A stretch of DNA of 25,480 nucleotides, taken from the NCBI GenBank assembly GCA_004802705.1, contig SGPL01000476.1:1-25480 (forward strand). Reading direction: 5' to 3'. The position numbers and the translations under genes are program-made. The notes below the pieces were generated by a model. That model did not search any database and was not told where the DNA came from. It saw only the letters and a program-made list of their open reading frames with translations. The number at the start of each line of letters is the position of its first letter. The first letter of the stretch is position 1. Positions 7,934 to 18,588 of the stretch are shown piece after piece. The stretch comes from Bondarzewia mesenterica. Taxonomy: Eukaryota > Basidiomycota > Agaricomycetes > Russulales > Bondarzewiaceae.

Positions 7934-9645
7934 ATGCTTATCCGTGGAGACTTCGTGCACTTCAACAAGCTCGACAGCATGGAAATATTTCATGATCACT
8001 TGCTAGGCAAGACCCGTTTGCCTTCTCCTCGTCGTCCTGAGCCTCTTATTCTTCTCAGGCAACCCCTTCAGCCACCAACTCTTCTGGCTTCATCTACTAC
8101 TTCTTCTCTGCCCGCACTTACCAGTCTCAGTCTCTTCTGGACAGCGCTCACGAGCCCGTCATCACCGTGCCTCAAGGAAGCTTCTTCTTGCCCACCTTTT
8201 GCGACCTCCATCTCCATGCTCCGCAATTTCTGTATCAGGGAACTGGACTGCATCTGCCTCTGATGAAATGGCTTGACGATTATGCATTCAAAGCTGAAGA
8301 GCGCATCGATAGCGAACCCGAGCTCGCCCAGACGGTGTACCAACGTTTGGCCCAGAGACTAGTGCAGAATGGTACCGGCGCGGTCCTATTGTTCGGCACG
8401 ATCAAAGAAGAAACCAAGTGCGGATGGTCGTCCGTTTCTTTTTCACCCAACACGCCTTAATATCAATTTTTGTGACAACAGCATCATCCTCGCCAAGGTC
8501 ATGCAGCAAGCCGGCCTGCGCGCGTTCGTCGGCAAACTGTCCATGGACATCTCCACGCGTCCCACGTACACCGAACACACGTCCTACCAAGCTATCATCG
8601 CCGCCTCGTCCTTCATCGACCGCATGACCGCGCTTACCGCAGACCTCCCACCCCACATGCGCCTCGTCGAGCCGGTGCTCACACCGCGTTTCGTGCCGAC
8701 CTGTTCCGACGCACTCCTGCAAGGTCTCGGCGAGCTGGCTGCGCGCACAGGTGTCCGCATTCAGAGTCACCTCGCCGAAGCACGCGAACAAGTCGACTTC
8801 GTCCATACCCAACGCGGCGCCGAGGACATCGACGTGTTCGACCGAGTAAGTCGCCCTCATCCCAAGATCCCCCACGTCGACTTCATAATTTACTTCACGC
8901 CGCTTTTCCTTCCTCCTCGCAGGCACATCTATTGGGCTCGCGCACGATCCAAGCGCACTGCACTTTCCTGTCGCCGACCCAACTGGCGCACCTGTCAGCA
9001 CACGGGACGGCCCTCGCACATTGCCCGCTCTCCAATGCGTACTTTTCAGCCCAGCCTCTTCGTCTGCGCGAAGCGCTGCGCCGTGGCGTGCGTGTCGGGC
9101 TCGGTTCGGACGTCGCGGGTGGATACAGCGCGGATTTGATGGACTCCATGCGATGGGCGGTAGGCGTTTCGAGGATGCGAGAGGGCGCGAGGACTGAAAG
9201 CACCCGCACTTGCGGTGGGAATGCTGATGATGATATGGAGACTCCAGCTGGCGGCGATGGCGGCAGGAAGGGTGTGGAGGTGGCGGTTGACGAGGAGGTG
9301 AAGATCGATTGGAGGGAGGCCATGTATCTCGCTACCCGAGGAGGCGCGGAAGCTCTGGGTCTCGACTGTGGGATGTTCGCAGTGGGCGCGCCTTTTGATG
9401 CGCAGTGCAGTACGTGTCTTGTTTTCTTCAGGGTTTGGACACTGCGGTATGTGCTCATCATCGTTCGCGCAGTCAAACTTTTCGATCCCCTCTCGGGAAG
9501 GGGCGTCGGCGCGCTGGATTTTTTCGATATCGAGACGGGAGGGTCGCGCGAGCTCTCAGGTGAGATGGTGGAGAAATGGTGGAGCCTTGGTGATACGAGG
9601 AACCGTGTTGGGACGTGGGTCCAAGGGAGGAAGGTCGGGCCCTGA
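7934..9645 (+). CDS. GUD1: Guanine deaminase
   Basis: Five exons: 7934-8006, 8072-8417, 8482-8845, 8923-9409, 9473-9645; 480 residues. It hydrolyses guanine to xanthine and ammonia in cytosolic purine salvage and catabolism. Family signatures: start MLIRGDFVHFNKLDSMEIFH; metal-binding FCDLHLHAPQFLYQGTG (H71, H73); KAEERIDSEPELAQ; LRAFVGKLSMDISTRPTY; IQSHLAEAREQVDF; TIQAHCTFLS; GTALAHCPLSNAYF; and VGLGSDVAGGYS with the catalytic Asp. The C-terminal part has WREAMYLATRGGAEALGL. Residues about 350-385 form a variable Gly/Asp-rich insertion. Intron 1 (8007-8071) begins with GC rather than GT. The start fits the family N-terminus, and upstream frames are not conserved-looking. The gene shares its promoter region with Hsp20. 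Confidence 0.95.
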
Positions 9646-10687
9646 GAGCTTGACTGTCCATGTACGTGTTCGTAATGTCTTTTACTACGATNTTGACGAT
9701 ATCGAGTGGCTCTGAGGATGCCTATGCTCCTCGTTTGATATGCATTTTTGTATGCGGGAGACTTGTTTGGCTAAAATGATAGCGGCTGAACCTTTCGTGC
9801 TGCGTGAGTGTTTCGGCTAGCATGGGGTCGTCTTTGTTTCAAAGACCGTTGCGTGAGGCGTGGTGGACGGGTATCCCGAGGCTCTGGGTGGGGCGCTGCG
9901 AGATTCGTGCGGCCGTGTGAGACTTGTGCTTCTGGGATCCTAGGGTTTCGAGTGGGAGCATGGAAGCGTGCGTGTTGTCTTTTTTTGGCTCTCCTGATGA
10001 CCCGTGTCTGAGTCAACGCTGCGCAGGCTAGCTTCCGTCTGTATTTTTAAGGAACTCTCTCTTCCTCCCTATTTGTTTTTACCTTTATTTTGCAGATATC
10101 CTTTGTCGCCGAGTCTTGGACTTTGCTTTGATATGGACCCATGTGTGTCCGCCTGATTCAAAACAGATATAGCACAGGCGTCTCTGAGTCTCTCATCAAG
10201 CATCGCTTCGTGTGCGGTGCAGCTCTTATCGATGGAGCCCAGTCAACCTTTTTCAATGCCGGTGAGTGAGATGGAATCACCGTATAGAACCGTGCAGTGC
10301 ACGGGGATGCCAGGGTTCCTTTACAGTGCCCTTATAGGGAGAATTCTGACGCTGAGGATTGCTGAGCTTTCGCGATGCATATACACGTCATTCTGAATTA
10401 AGTATTAGGTTTCCACTTCCCTAGGCCCGATAGCCGACGACAGTTCAGCCCTTTAACCCCCTGGCGCACAGTCGTCCCGCAGTGTTATCATCACCTCGCT
10501 CTACGTCTTGCTGAGCTTTCCCTGCTCACTGCGCAGCCACATATGACAGGTACCCGTCTCTTGAACAGCAACGTGTCCGGACGAATATCCGGCACTGAGT
10601 CACCTCAAATACAATACCCGTCCCAAAGAGATACGAGAGTAGCGCCCCCACCATATAACCCGGCAACACGTTCCCCCCAATCCCCAG
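9646..10687. other. Long intergenic gap
   Basis: This 1042-base stretch lies between guanine deaminase and the first BTB gene. One unresolved base is at 9692. A short open stretch 10232-10261 (MEPSQPFSMP) is followed directly by a strong gtgagt donor and may be an upstream exon. Bases 10290-10304 form a small hairpin. No recognised domain, tRNA fold or mobile element was seen on either strand. Confidence 0.5.
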
Positions 10688-11814
10688 ATGCACATCCCTA
10701 TGACGTTCGCGAATTACCAGCACAAGCTCCCCTTTCTCCTCCATGACGGGCGGATACCTGTGAAACACAGAGGAGATCCATGGTACGACGATGGGTCCAT
10801 CATCCTGCTTGCGGGAAGCATGGCTTTCAAAGTGTACAAGGGAATCCTTGTCAGGCGGTCCGCTTTATTCAAGCGCATGCTGGAGCTCGACATTCCCGAG
10901 AACACTGTAGCATCCCTCCGAGCCGAGAACTGTCTGGTAGTGCAGACGAACCACCACGAGCACGACTTGTCCAAAGCCCTCCTCCTCACCAACGCAGGCT
11001 TCGAGGCATGGTATGGCACACTTTCTACTAGATTTTTTAGCTTGGATCGTGCCCACTCATCAGCGTCCGATCAAGGCCACTTCCCGAATTCGTAGAGTTT
11101 GACGCTCTGGCCCCATTGCTCCAGTTGTCAGCGACGTACGAGCTCAACATCTTGCGCGCCGTACTCCTGCGCCCTCTTTTCCGACACCATCTCATGAGGG
11201 CCGAGTTATACGAGGAATGGGACGGCATCACACCTCTGCCCGATCCTCTCGATCCCGTCCGATTGATCAACTTTGCTCGCGAAACGTCGCTCCACTCCCT
11301 CATCCCCATCGCTCTCGTCGACCTCGCGCTTTTCGTGCCCGAGAGCGCGCTGCTTGCCGCAAAAGAACCGCGTCGGAAATCTCCCTACGCACCCGGCTTG
11401 CTCGACGAGCATGACGAAGCCATGTGTGCTACGTTGAGGGAGTACAACGTGAGCCTCTCGCTGAAGCTGCGTCGGATGTTGCAAGGGCTCGATGCGGGCC
11501 CATCGTACAGCCTCAAGCCGCAGAGGACGTGCGATTGCCGGTTCAAACCGTTATTTGATCATATTGTTGCGATTATGGAGCATAGGGCTTGGGGGGGCTC
11601 AACCGCGCGATATCATAGTCTGATAGATATCGTGGCCGCGGTGCGGAGGAACGACATGCGGATCAACTTCTGTCCGAACTGCCTCATAAAAATCGATGCA
11701 GAGGTAATGAAGATGTACCGGTCGTGGTGGCAGGGCGTTCCAAACCGTCTCGGCTTTTTCGGCCAAGAGCTGAAGGATTTCATTATCGAGGACCTTCGGG
11801 AGCTGCAAGCCTGA
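10688..11814 (+). CDS. BTB/POZ-domain protein with C-terminal Cys pairs
   Basis: Two exons, 10688-11010 and 11076-11814, 353 residues. The junction makes Trp (GFEAW|PLPEFVEF). The BTB domain starts near residue 30 with RGDPWYDDGSIILLAGSMAF and KVYKGILVRRSALFKRMLEL and continues over the junction into LLQLSATYELNILRAVLLRP. The C-terminal half is alpha-helical with Cys at 260/262 (TCDC) and 307/310 (FCPNC), then SWWQGVPNRLGFFGQEL. The gene at 14332-15399 has the same architecture. Agaricomycetes carry many such genes. BTB domains dimerise and often link substrates to Cul3; no substrate is known here. The first Met is uncertain: an in-frame stop at 10640 limits extension, but an upstream exon (10232-10261) is possible. 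Confidence 0.82.
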
Positions 11815-12119
11815 ACAGGAATTTGCAGTGGTGACTGACATTTGACTTTCTTCGATTTGCTGCTTTCCTGCTTGGAACCCTAATTTCTTGTGTTGAAGAT
11901 GAATCCGGTACAGAATCACTTACCCTTATTCAGTGATTATCTGTGTTTGTATTAAGTATGTGTGTAATTGAGTTGTAGTTAGTGTGATTATGGGCATCCG
12001 ATCTGAAACGTTTGTACAACTATGTTAGTTGGCAATACACACTGAGCGCTGAGCGTTTGTGCAGTTGTGCACTCACAGGAACAAATATACAAAGAGTTAA
12101 CGTCCACTGTGCTCACATC
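11815..12119. other. Convergent 3' region
   Basis: This AT-richer 305-base stretch lies between the stop codons of the BTB gene (plus) and the F-box gene (minus). It is probably 3' UTRs; no gene or repeat was seen. Confidence 0.6.
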
Positions 12120-14042
12120 TCAGTCAAAAAACTCATCTCCGTCTGAATCACGTTGCTCGTACTCCTCCATTGTCTCGTTGTCCCAGATCAGGTCCGGAAT
12201 GACTCCTTTCAAACTGTCAACCCATTCGGCTCGGATTGAGCAAGTCTCGATGAAAAGCGTCTGTAACGGCGCCGAGCTCGCCTGACGAATGCGCAGGTAG
12301 TCAGGTAGTGCTTCGTGGAAATCCCTCGATCCCAATATCGAGTGTCGAAAATCGACGCGGACAAGTCGCAATTCACGTAATTTTGGGAAACACGGTCCAC
12401 GTGGCGCCTCCTTAGCATCGCTCATAGGCGCTGTCTCCATGCAAAGGGCGTGAATAAATTCCGCCGCGATATCCCCCGAGACGTGCAGCTCCTGCAGCGC
12501 GCGCATGCGCCAAAATGTGTGCGTCCAGAGCTCGATCGTCGGATCTTTGAATGATGGATATACAATGAGGACGGAGACGTCCTCCATGTAAATCCCTCGA
12601 CATATCGTATCCATCATATGTACTGGACGTATACTGCGTGGGGTACTCCAGGTGATTGAGAGTTGGATGGTGGGGGAGGGTCCATAATAGCGGTAATGGC
12701 TGTCGCCTATCGAATTCCAACCTTTCAAACTCACATAATCACTAGCAGAAGCCAATATCGTCTTCAACGGACTGACTCCACTCTTGGGTCCTCCAGCGTG
12801 AGGAGCTAGCAAGGGGATAAGAGGTATACAGTCGTCTCCGTGAGGATACAAAGAGGTGCAATTGAGGCAGATGGACGCGGTTGGTGGGATTCGTAAGCTG
12901 CGTATTAGGTTGACACAATGGAGAGCTGGTCCTGTGAGCGCGAGGAGGGTTAAGTGCGTTAAAGGAACAATCTGAGTGACCGATGGCAGATGAAGACTTG
13001 TCGACGGTGGAACAGGAACTGCATCTTTCAGCTCAAGCACCTCAAGCTCCGGCATTTCCTTGAGAGTGTCTAAAAACTGTGCGAGCTTGAGCCTGAGCTC
13101 AGAAGTGGCCTCAGCTGGCGCGTCGGGGACAGGGAGAAGGACGCCTGTGTCAGGGAAAATGACTTTAAGATGTACGAGGCTCCGCAGAGGCGTCACCGAG
13201 AACGGGAAGCAAAGACCTGTTATGGTGAGGTTGTTTAGGCGGGGCAAGCTGTTTGAAAATATGTCGGTGGGAAGAATGACGACGGCCCTTCGTCGGGAAT
13301 TGCTTTGTCGGTTCCTTACGCATGCGAGTTCCAGATTCTCCAGAAATGGAGCAGAAGATGTGAGCGACTTGAGGAAGGGTTGTATGTCGTCCGGAGTAGC
13401 ATGGATGCACAGAGTCCGAAGGTGAGATAAATGACGGGAAACAGGTATGCTCTCGAGCATTATAGTCGAGAGATGGTATATCTCTCGTATGTTGATGAGG
13501 GAAGACTTGGAACGACGCAACATTTCCTCCATCCAAGCAACACCCAGGTGCGAAGTGATATTCCGCCAGAGCGATGGATTTTCCAACGAGACCTGCCGCC
13601 ATTTCCGGCAAACGTGGGTGACTTTGATCCAACCCAGCGTACTCCGGGCACGACCCGATATGCGAAACATCCATCGTGCGCCTGGGACTTCGTAAGTAAG
13701 GCAGAATTCAAAGACGTGTGCCAGGACTTCTGACGGAAGTCGACAGATGAGTAGGAGTGCATTTCGGCGCGTGTTTAACGTCGACAAGACAGTGCGGATG
13801 GAGTAAGATTCGTGGTCAATACCGCTGCGGATGGTATCAGCGGTTTGGGGGTCATTTACTTCGAGGATAGTAGTAGGGTCGAACGCGAGCAGTCGGGGGT
13901 GGGCGACTGTAGGCCAATATTCCGCTGGATTGCTGAGACTAATTGGTCATGTAAATAACATGGAAATAGGGATGAATGTCGACAGCACAAACCCATCTGT
14001 CAATTCAGAGCGATCACTGCGCGCGAGAGAATCGGCGACCAT
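12120..14042 (-). CDS. F-box protein with leucine-rich C-terminal region
   Basis: Two exons, 14042-13993 and 13938-12120, 622 residues. The start is MVADSLARSDRSELTDG, joined by a 54-base intron to LSNPAEYWPTVAHPRLLAF. A short coiled segment (TIRSGIDHESYSIRTVLSTL) precedes the F-box at about residues 80-130: ICRLPSEVLAHVFEFCLTYE, then IKVTHVCRKWRQVSLENPSL. The remainder is irregular leucine-rich repeat-like sequence (HLSHLRTLCIHATPDDIQPF, ENLELACV, LPRLNNLTITGLCF, PELEVLELKDAV, FPKLRELRLVRVDF). F-box proteins bind Skp1 and present substrates to the SCF ubiquitin ligase; the target is unknown. This N-terminal arrangement is typical of the large Agaricomycete F-box family. The second exon alone holds 605 codons with no further intron needed. 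Confidence 0.9.
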
Positions 14043-14331
14043 TATAAATGGTGGCGGTAGCTTTGGAAGTAATATGAAGAACTTGAAGCTGCTGAAGAGC
14101 CGCTAGCGACTGGGGCAGGTACCACGAAAGAGGCGCCTACGTAATCAAATAAGTCACGTAGCAGCACAAGCACACTTTCTCTTTCAAATGTGACTGGACC
14201 TTCACGAGGAGTGTTATGGAAAAAAATTCCTCGGTAAGTATATGCAAACATCGGTGGTGCTTGTAATCAAGAGAGAAGAATCAAACAGACCCATTGTAAA
14301 GCAAGAAAAAAAGTGAGAGAGTATGCAATCC

Positions 14332-15399
14332 TCATTGAGGCGACAAATCCATAGCCTCCAGCTCCTCCCAACTCGGCAGTCCTACAACACTCGGTAGCTC
14401 TTTCCAAAACTTTTCGCGAAGCTCTGCGACGTCCCGCCGGAATGCACGCTCGCACGCCGTGCAAATCGTCTTGTCATCGCCGATCAGATCGATGGTCTGC
14501 GACATGTTATGGAACAGGCCAGTCCTCGGCGTGAAAGACGAGTAGATGCAGCCCGCCAACCTAACGACAGCGCGGGTGCAGTCTTTCCTCGTGCCTTGGC
14601 AGCCGGAACTGGCGGACCACGAAGCCACGGTATGGCGAGCGAAGGACATAATCATCTTCATGCGATGTTGATACATCAAGGTATAATCTTTCATATCTTG
14701 AACGGAGAGAACGGATGATGGCCGTGAAGGATGCTGGACGAGCAGTTTGGGATGGTCGGCTTTCAGAATATCCTCCAATGCATAGATTGAGAGGAAATAC
14801 AGTGCAGCGGGTACGATGAGCCGGACGTTCACTTCTCGTGCGAGATTGAGGACATGAAGTGGGTGAACGTAAGGGTAGGACATGTCGTTGACTGTTGGAG
14901 ATGACAGAGCCAGTGCAACCATCTCGTCATGACCACGAAGACTATATGGCCACGTCTGAGCTAGATGCCGAATGGCTTGGGTACGGAGATGGCCGATAAA
15001 GTACTTGGTTGACAACCGTAAGATGGCTGCCAGGAAAAAGAAATCTTCAATATTGCGACGATGGAAGGTACTAGTGAGAGCGTCATTCATTCATCCTACT
15101 ATGAGTTCAATGACGAGAACCTACGCTCCATCATATAACGCTGTGATCAAGCAAGACAGTTCGTTGGGTAGGTCATACATACGGACCAGAGGGCAGTCAT
15201 CCAATATATCGACATCGGATGGCAACTGCGGGATCTCAAACATTGTCCGAAAAATCTCAGACTGTCGGGACAGGACTCCACGATGCACTTTGAAGGCGAC
15301 ATCGTCGCTCGAGTCTTCTGTTTGGGTGAGTAAAATGACGTTGCCGTCATCGAACCATGGGTCCCCTCTTCTATCTAAAGGCACAGCGGCGCCGTGCAT
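14332..15399 (-). CDS. BTB/POZ-domain protein, paralogue-like to the one at 10688-11814
   Basis: Two exons, 15399-15125 and 15070-14332, 337 residues. The N-terminal BTB half is RRGDPWFDDGNVILLTQTED, VAFKVHRGVLSRQSEIFRTM, MYDLPNELSCLITALYDGA. The second half is TFHRRNIEDFFFLAAILRLS, then EVNVRLIVPAALYFLSIYAL. The C-terminus has Cys at 249/256 and 295/298 (ICTACERAF) followed by FWKELPSVVGLPSWEEL, a signature seen across mushroom BTB proteins. The 54-base intron splits the Ala codon after LYDG; reading through it meets stops in all frames, which fixes the junction. The domain plan is shared with the other BTB gene in this window but the sequences are well diverged, so any duplication is old. 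It is a probable Cul3-type adaptor or dimerising scaffold; function unknown. Confidence 0.87.
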
Positions 15400-16079
15400 T
15401 GTGTGAGGGTGCTATTGTCGGAAGAAAATAGACATACATAAACTATCTGATAGGAAATCCGTACCACACTCACAGTGATCAGTAAGCTGTAGAGTCGTTG
15501 CAGCTGCCCTTCACAGAGTGGTATTGTCCGTCAACGGCGACCGGGAGATGTTTCACGTCCTGCGAAGCTGTTGACAATCTATACTCGTTGAGTTGAATGG
15601 AGTCGTGTGCACATGATCGAACTTACGAGGGTAAGTACGAGCCGTCTGACTGTTTGGATGTAAGGTCTCCTCGTAGCAGACAGAGGTCAAGAGATCAGCC
15701 TGAAATCAAGGCGGGCGTCAGTCCCCGCATGCTCCAGAAGGTGAGCGTAAGAATATGTGCGCATGTCAAGTTCATGTTCAAGTGTTTGTTTGTTCCAGTT
15801 GCGGCGAGCTGTCTCCGCAGTGGGCTTTCGAGTCCGAGGACACTGACGCTCATTGTCATCTATATTACTTCACCACCACCACGACTGATGGATGCATGAG
15901 CAGCCTACTACGATAATAACTAGCCTTTTAACACTGCCAACGTTACTGTGGTGATTGAAAGCGCCCGACTGCACTTTGAAGACCTCACCAGATATCAAGC
16001 ATTCTTGTGTGACATTTCCGACGCTAGCTTGGCTGCACCCATACTCGTCCTGGTTACCCGGTCAAACACTTGGATTGAA
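15400..16079. other. Divergent intergenic gap (BTB gene / MON1)
   Basis: This 680-base stretch lies between the BTB start and the MON1 start. A 100-codon open frame at 15597-15899 has no family motif and contains internal splice-like sites, so I do not call it. No RNA gene or repeat was seen. Confidence 0.5.
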
Positions 16080-18488
16080 ATGTCTCGAACGCCAAGCTCT
16101 CGCACACCTTCGCGCACAGGGACGCCACTCGGCCAATCTCCTTCCAAACTCAACATCGTTCCGTCTCTACGCAGCAGCCCGTCGCTCTCGAACCTACAAG
16201 TTCTATCTAACGCTTATCCAACCACCAATGCATTGGCGGTACCCCAAGCTGGTGTCGAGAGTTCCGCATCGTCAATGACCAACGTAGACGTGAACGACGG
16301 AATACTTGTACTGGAAACCGACGCGGAGGTGGATGTTGTTGACGGCGAGGTAGTGAGGGCTGTAGGGCGCTCAATATCGGACGCGGGGGACGAGGCATCC
16401 AAGAAGGCTCTAAGAGATCAGCTGAGAAGGACCTTGAGTCAAAGAGACTCTTCTATAGGTGAGCCTCAACATTGAATGCGTTGCTCTCTCGGCGAATCCT
16501 GAAAATGTCAGAGTCTGCGCGTCGAATACGTCCAAAAGAAAGGCCAGCCGACGTTCTGGAGGAGGTTTCAAACGAGACGGGTGCGGCCATCTTATTTCCG
16601 TTTCACGGATAGTTGAATTCAAGAGCCATTCTCTCCTTAGTCGACGTATTTCTTCCAAGACAATACTATGTCCTGACGGAAGCAGGAAAACCTGTTTTCA
16701 CAAGGTTTGTCACATACATCCTGTAAAACTCGACACCTTACGCTCATAGTTCACAGTCGGTCAGTCGGTCATGATCCAGATGTTCTAGCATCCACTATTG
16801 GCATCATGCAGGCCTTGATATCTGTCTTCCTTGATGACAACGACAAACTGCGATACATAAACGCAGGCAAGACGCGTATCAATTTCTTGATTCGTTCGCC
16901 TTTGTATTACGCCTGTGTTTCTTCTTGGGGTGAACCTGAATCAGTGGTCAGTGGCCTTGATGCGGATAATTCGTGACAAGACTGACGCTTGAGAAGGAAG
17001 ACGCGCTCTCATCTGGAATATCTGCATCTTCAACTCCTGAGCGTTGTTTCGGCAGCTCAACTAAGACGAATGTTCGAACGAAGGAATAACTTTGATTTGG
17101 GGCGCCTTCTCAATGGTACCAATTTCCTATACACGTTATAAGGTTGAAGCGTTGACTTCGACATCCAAACAGGCGCAGAGGTTCTCATACATTCTCTACT
17201 AGACAGGGTCGAGATGGATCTTGCCATGAGCACATCATCTCTTCACTGTCTCAAGCTAGACCCCAGCGTTCGTTCCCGTGCGGCCTCAGCTCTTATCCCC
17301 AGTTCTAGGATGAAAGTAGGTTTCTACGCTTTTCAGCTGACCTTGACTGACAACGCAAATATCAGGGCCTTCTCTATATTATTCTTGTAGGCCAAGGTCG
17401 CGTCATTACCCTCGTTAGACCAAGAAAGCACTCAATACATCCTGCGGGTATGCCACGCCTGTTTTCCCATCGGAGTACTACCTGACAGCGTGAACACAGA
17501 CCTTCAAATACTGATGAACACCGCACATTCCCCCTCCATCGTGAACTCCTCTGCCTCTGCCTCTTGGATCCCTCTCTGTCTCCCTAAATTCGACCCATCC
17601 GGCTTCGTCAATGCGTATATCACATTTTTGCAAGAACAGTCATCAAACGAGAGGGCTTCGCCGACCAGGTCCAATCCACCTGACTCTGGTGAATCTGACC
17701 AAGGTACGAGCTCTGGAACTCCGAAAGACGAATTAAATACTGGCTCTGCGCCAAGTGTCGTTGAGAGTTCTGGATTCATCCGCAAGTCGAGCGGAGCGGA
17801 TGCGTTTTCGGCTATAGGCTTGCTGTGTGTGAGCGGCAATGGTGATTTTGAGAGTATCCGCAACTGGTGCGATGCCGTTACCAAGGTTGGTGTAATTGCC
17901 CTTCATGAGACCCGTTCCCCACATCGTTTTTGATATAGAAATTGGAGAGCGACGGTACCCTGAGCATTATTGCGAGATCTATCCGAGAGGGAACGACGGA
18001 GTATTCAGTGTCTGAACTCAGCATACCCGGACTCCGTCATTTTATTTACAAGTCGCGGGCTCATGTCCAGATCACGGCGCCCCTGTATGAGGAACCGTAC
18101 GATAGCACCAACGAGCAACGACGGTACGTCGTCTATTTTAGAGAGAGTTCTATACTGACGTTTTGCGCCCACCAGATTGATCACTCTGTACCAGACGCTG
18201 CATGATGGGATTCATGCAAGGTCCGGACAGGGAATGCCGCTGAAACTGCAGTACATCCGTACACAGAAAGAAAGCGTCATGGGTTGGGTATGTAGCCACT
18301 ATCAGCAAAAATGCAAATAGGCTGCTAATATCAGGATTTAAATACAGATCACTCAGCCGTTTGAATTGTATATTGCGCTGTCACCTTGGTTGCCCAAGAG
18401 CGCCGCGATAGGTGCAGCCAATTCCGTGGCTCGTTGGGTGAAGAAGGAAGAGGCTCGACTGTTCTTGAGGGACGCACCTGTATTTTAA
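16080..18488 (+). CDS. MON1: Vacuolar fusion protein Mon1
   Basis: Eleven exons: 16080-16458, 16512-16580, 16641-16704, 16757-16946, 17001-17115, 17173-17315, 17366-17447, 17500-17885, 17939-18123, 18176-18287, 18348-18488; 621 residues. With Ccz1, Mon1 forms the exchange factor for Rab7/Ypt7 on late endosomes and vacuoles, needed for vacuole fusion and autophagy. The N-terminus is Ser/Thr-rich and disordered (MSRTPSSRTPSRTGTPLG). Then come three longin-type parts: FLPRQYYVLTEAGKPVF and DVLASTIGIMQALISVFLDD; GLLYIILVGQGRVITLVRP, HPADLQILMN and SASWIPLCLPKFDPSGFV; and SELSIPGLRHFIYKSRAHVQ and TLYQTLHDGIHA. It ends with PFELYVALSPWLPKSAA. Residues 340-390 or so are a Ser-rich insertion. The acceptor at 16757 was chosen over an earlier AG because it alone keeps phase. 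Confidence 0.94.
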
Positions 18489-18588
18489 CTGATGTCGGAT
18501 GTATTAATCCATTGGTTATGGGATTCGCATAGTATGAATTAGACATGGGGTGGTTTGTATGTATGTATGTGGAGGCGAGCGTTGCCCT
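18489..18588. other. Short convergent 3' gap with GTAT repeat
   Basis: Only 100 bases separate the MON1 stop from the outer stop of the MYND gene, so their 3' UTRs very likely overlap antisense. It contains a short gtatgtatgtatg repeat near 18557. Confidence 0.6.

Noticed and set aside
10290..10304. CCGTGC-agt-GCACGG hairpin as a regulatory or mobile-element end
   Set aside because: A six-base-pair stem is expected by chance in this length of DNA, and no second copy was seen.
10543..10746. 67-codon Pro-rich frame just before and overlapping the BTB start
   Set aside because: It is in a different frame from the BTB domain and no splice pair joins it with a sensible intron; kept only as leader sequence.
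15061..15124. Frameshift in the second BTB gene after LYDGA
   Set aside because: A normal 54-base GT...AG intron in matching phase (15124-15071) joins the halves, so no break is needed.
15597..15899. 100-codon open frame upstream of MON1
   Set aside because: No recognisable motif, no link by splicing to MON1, and composition is not like the coding exons here.
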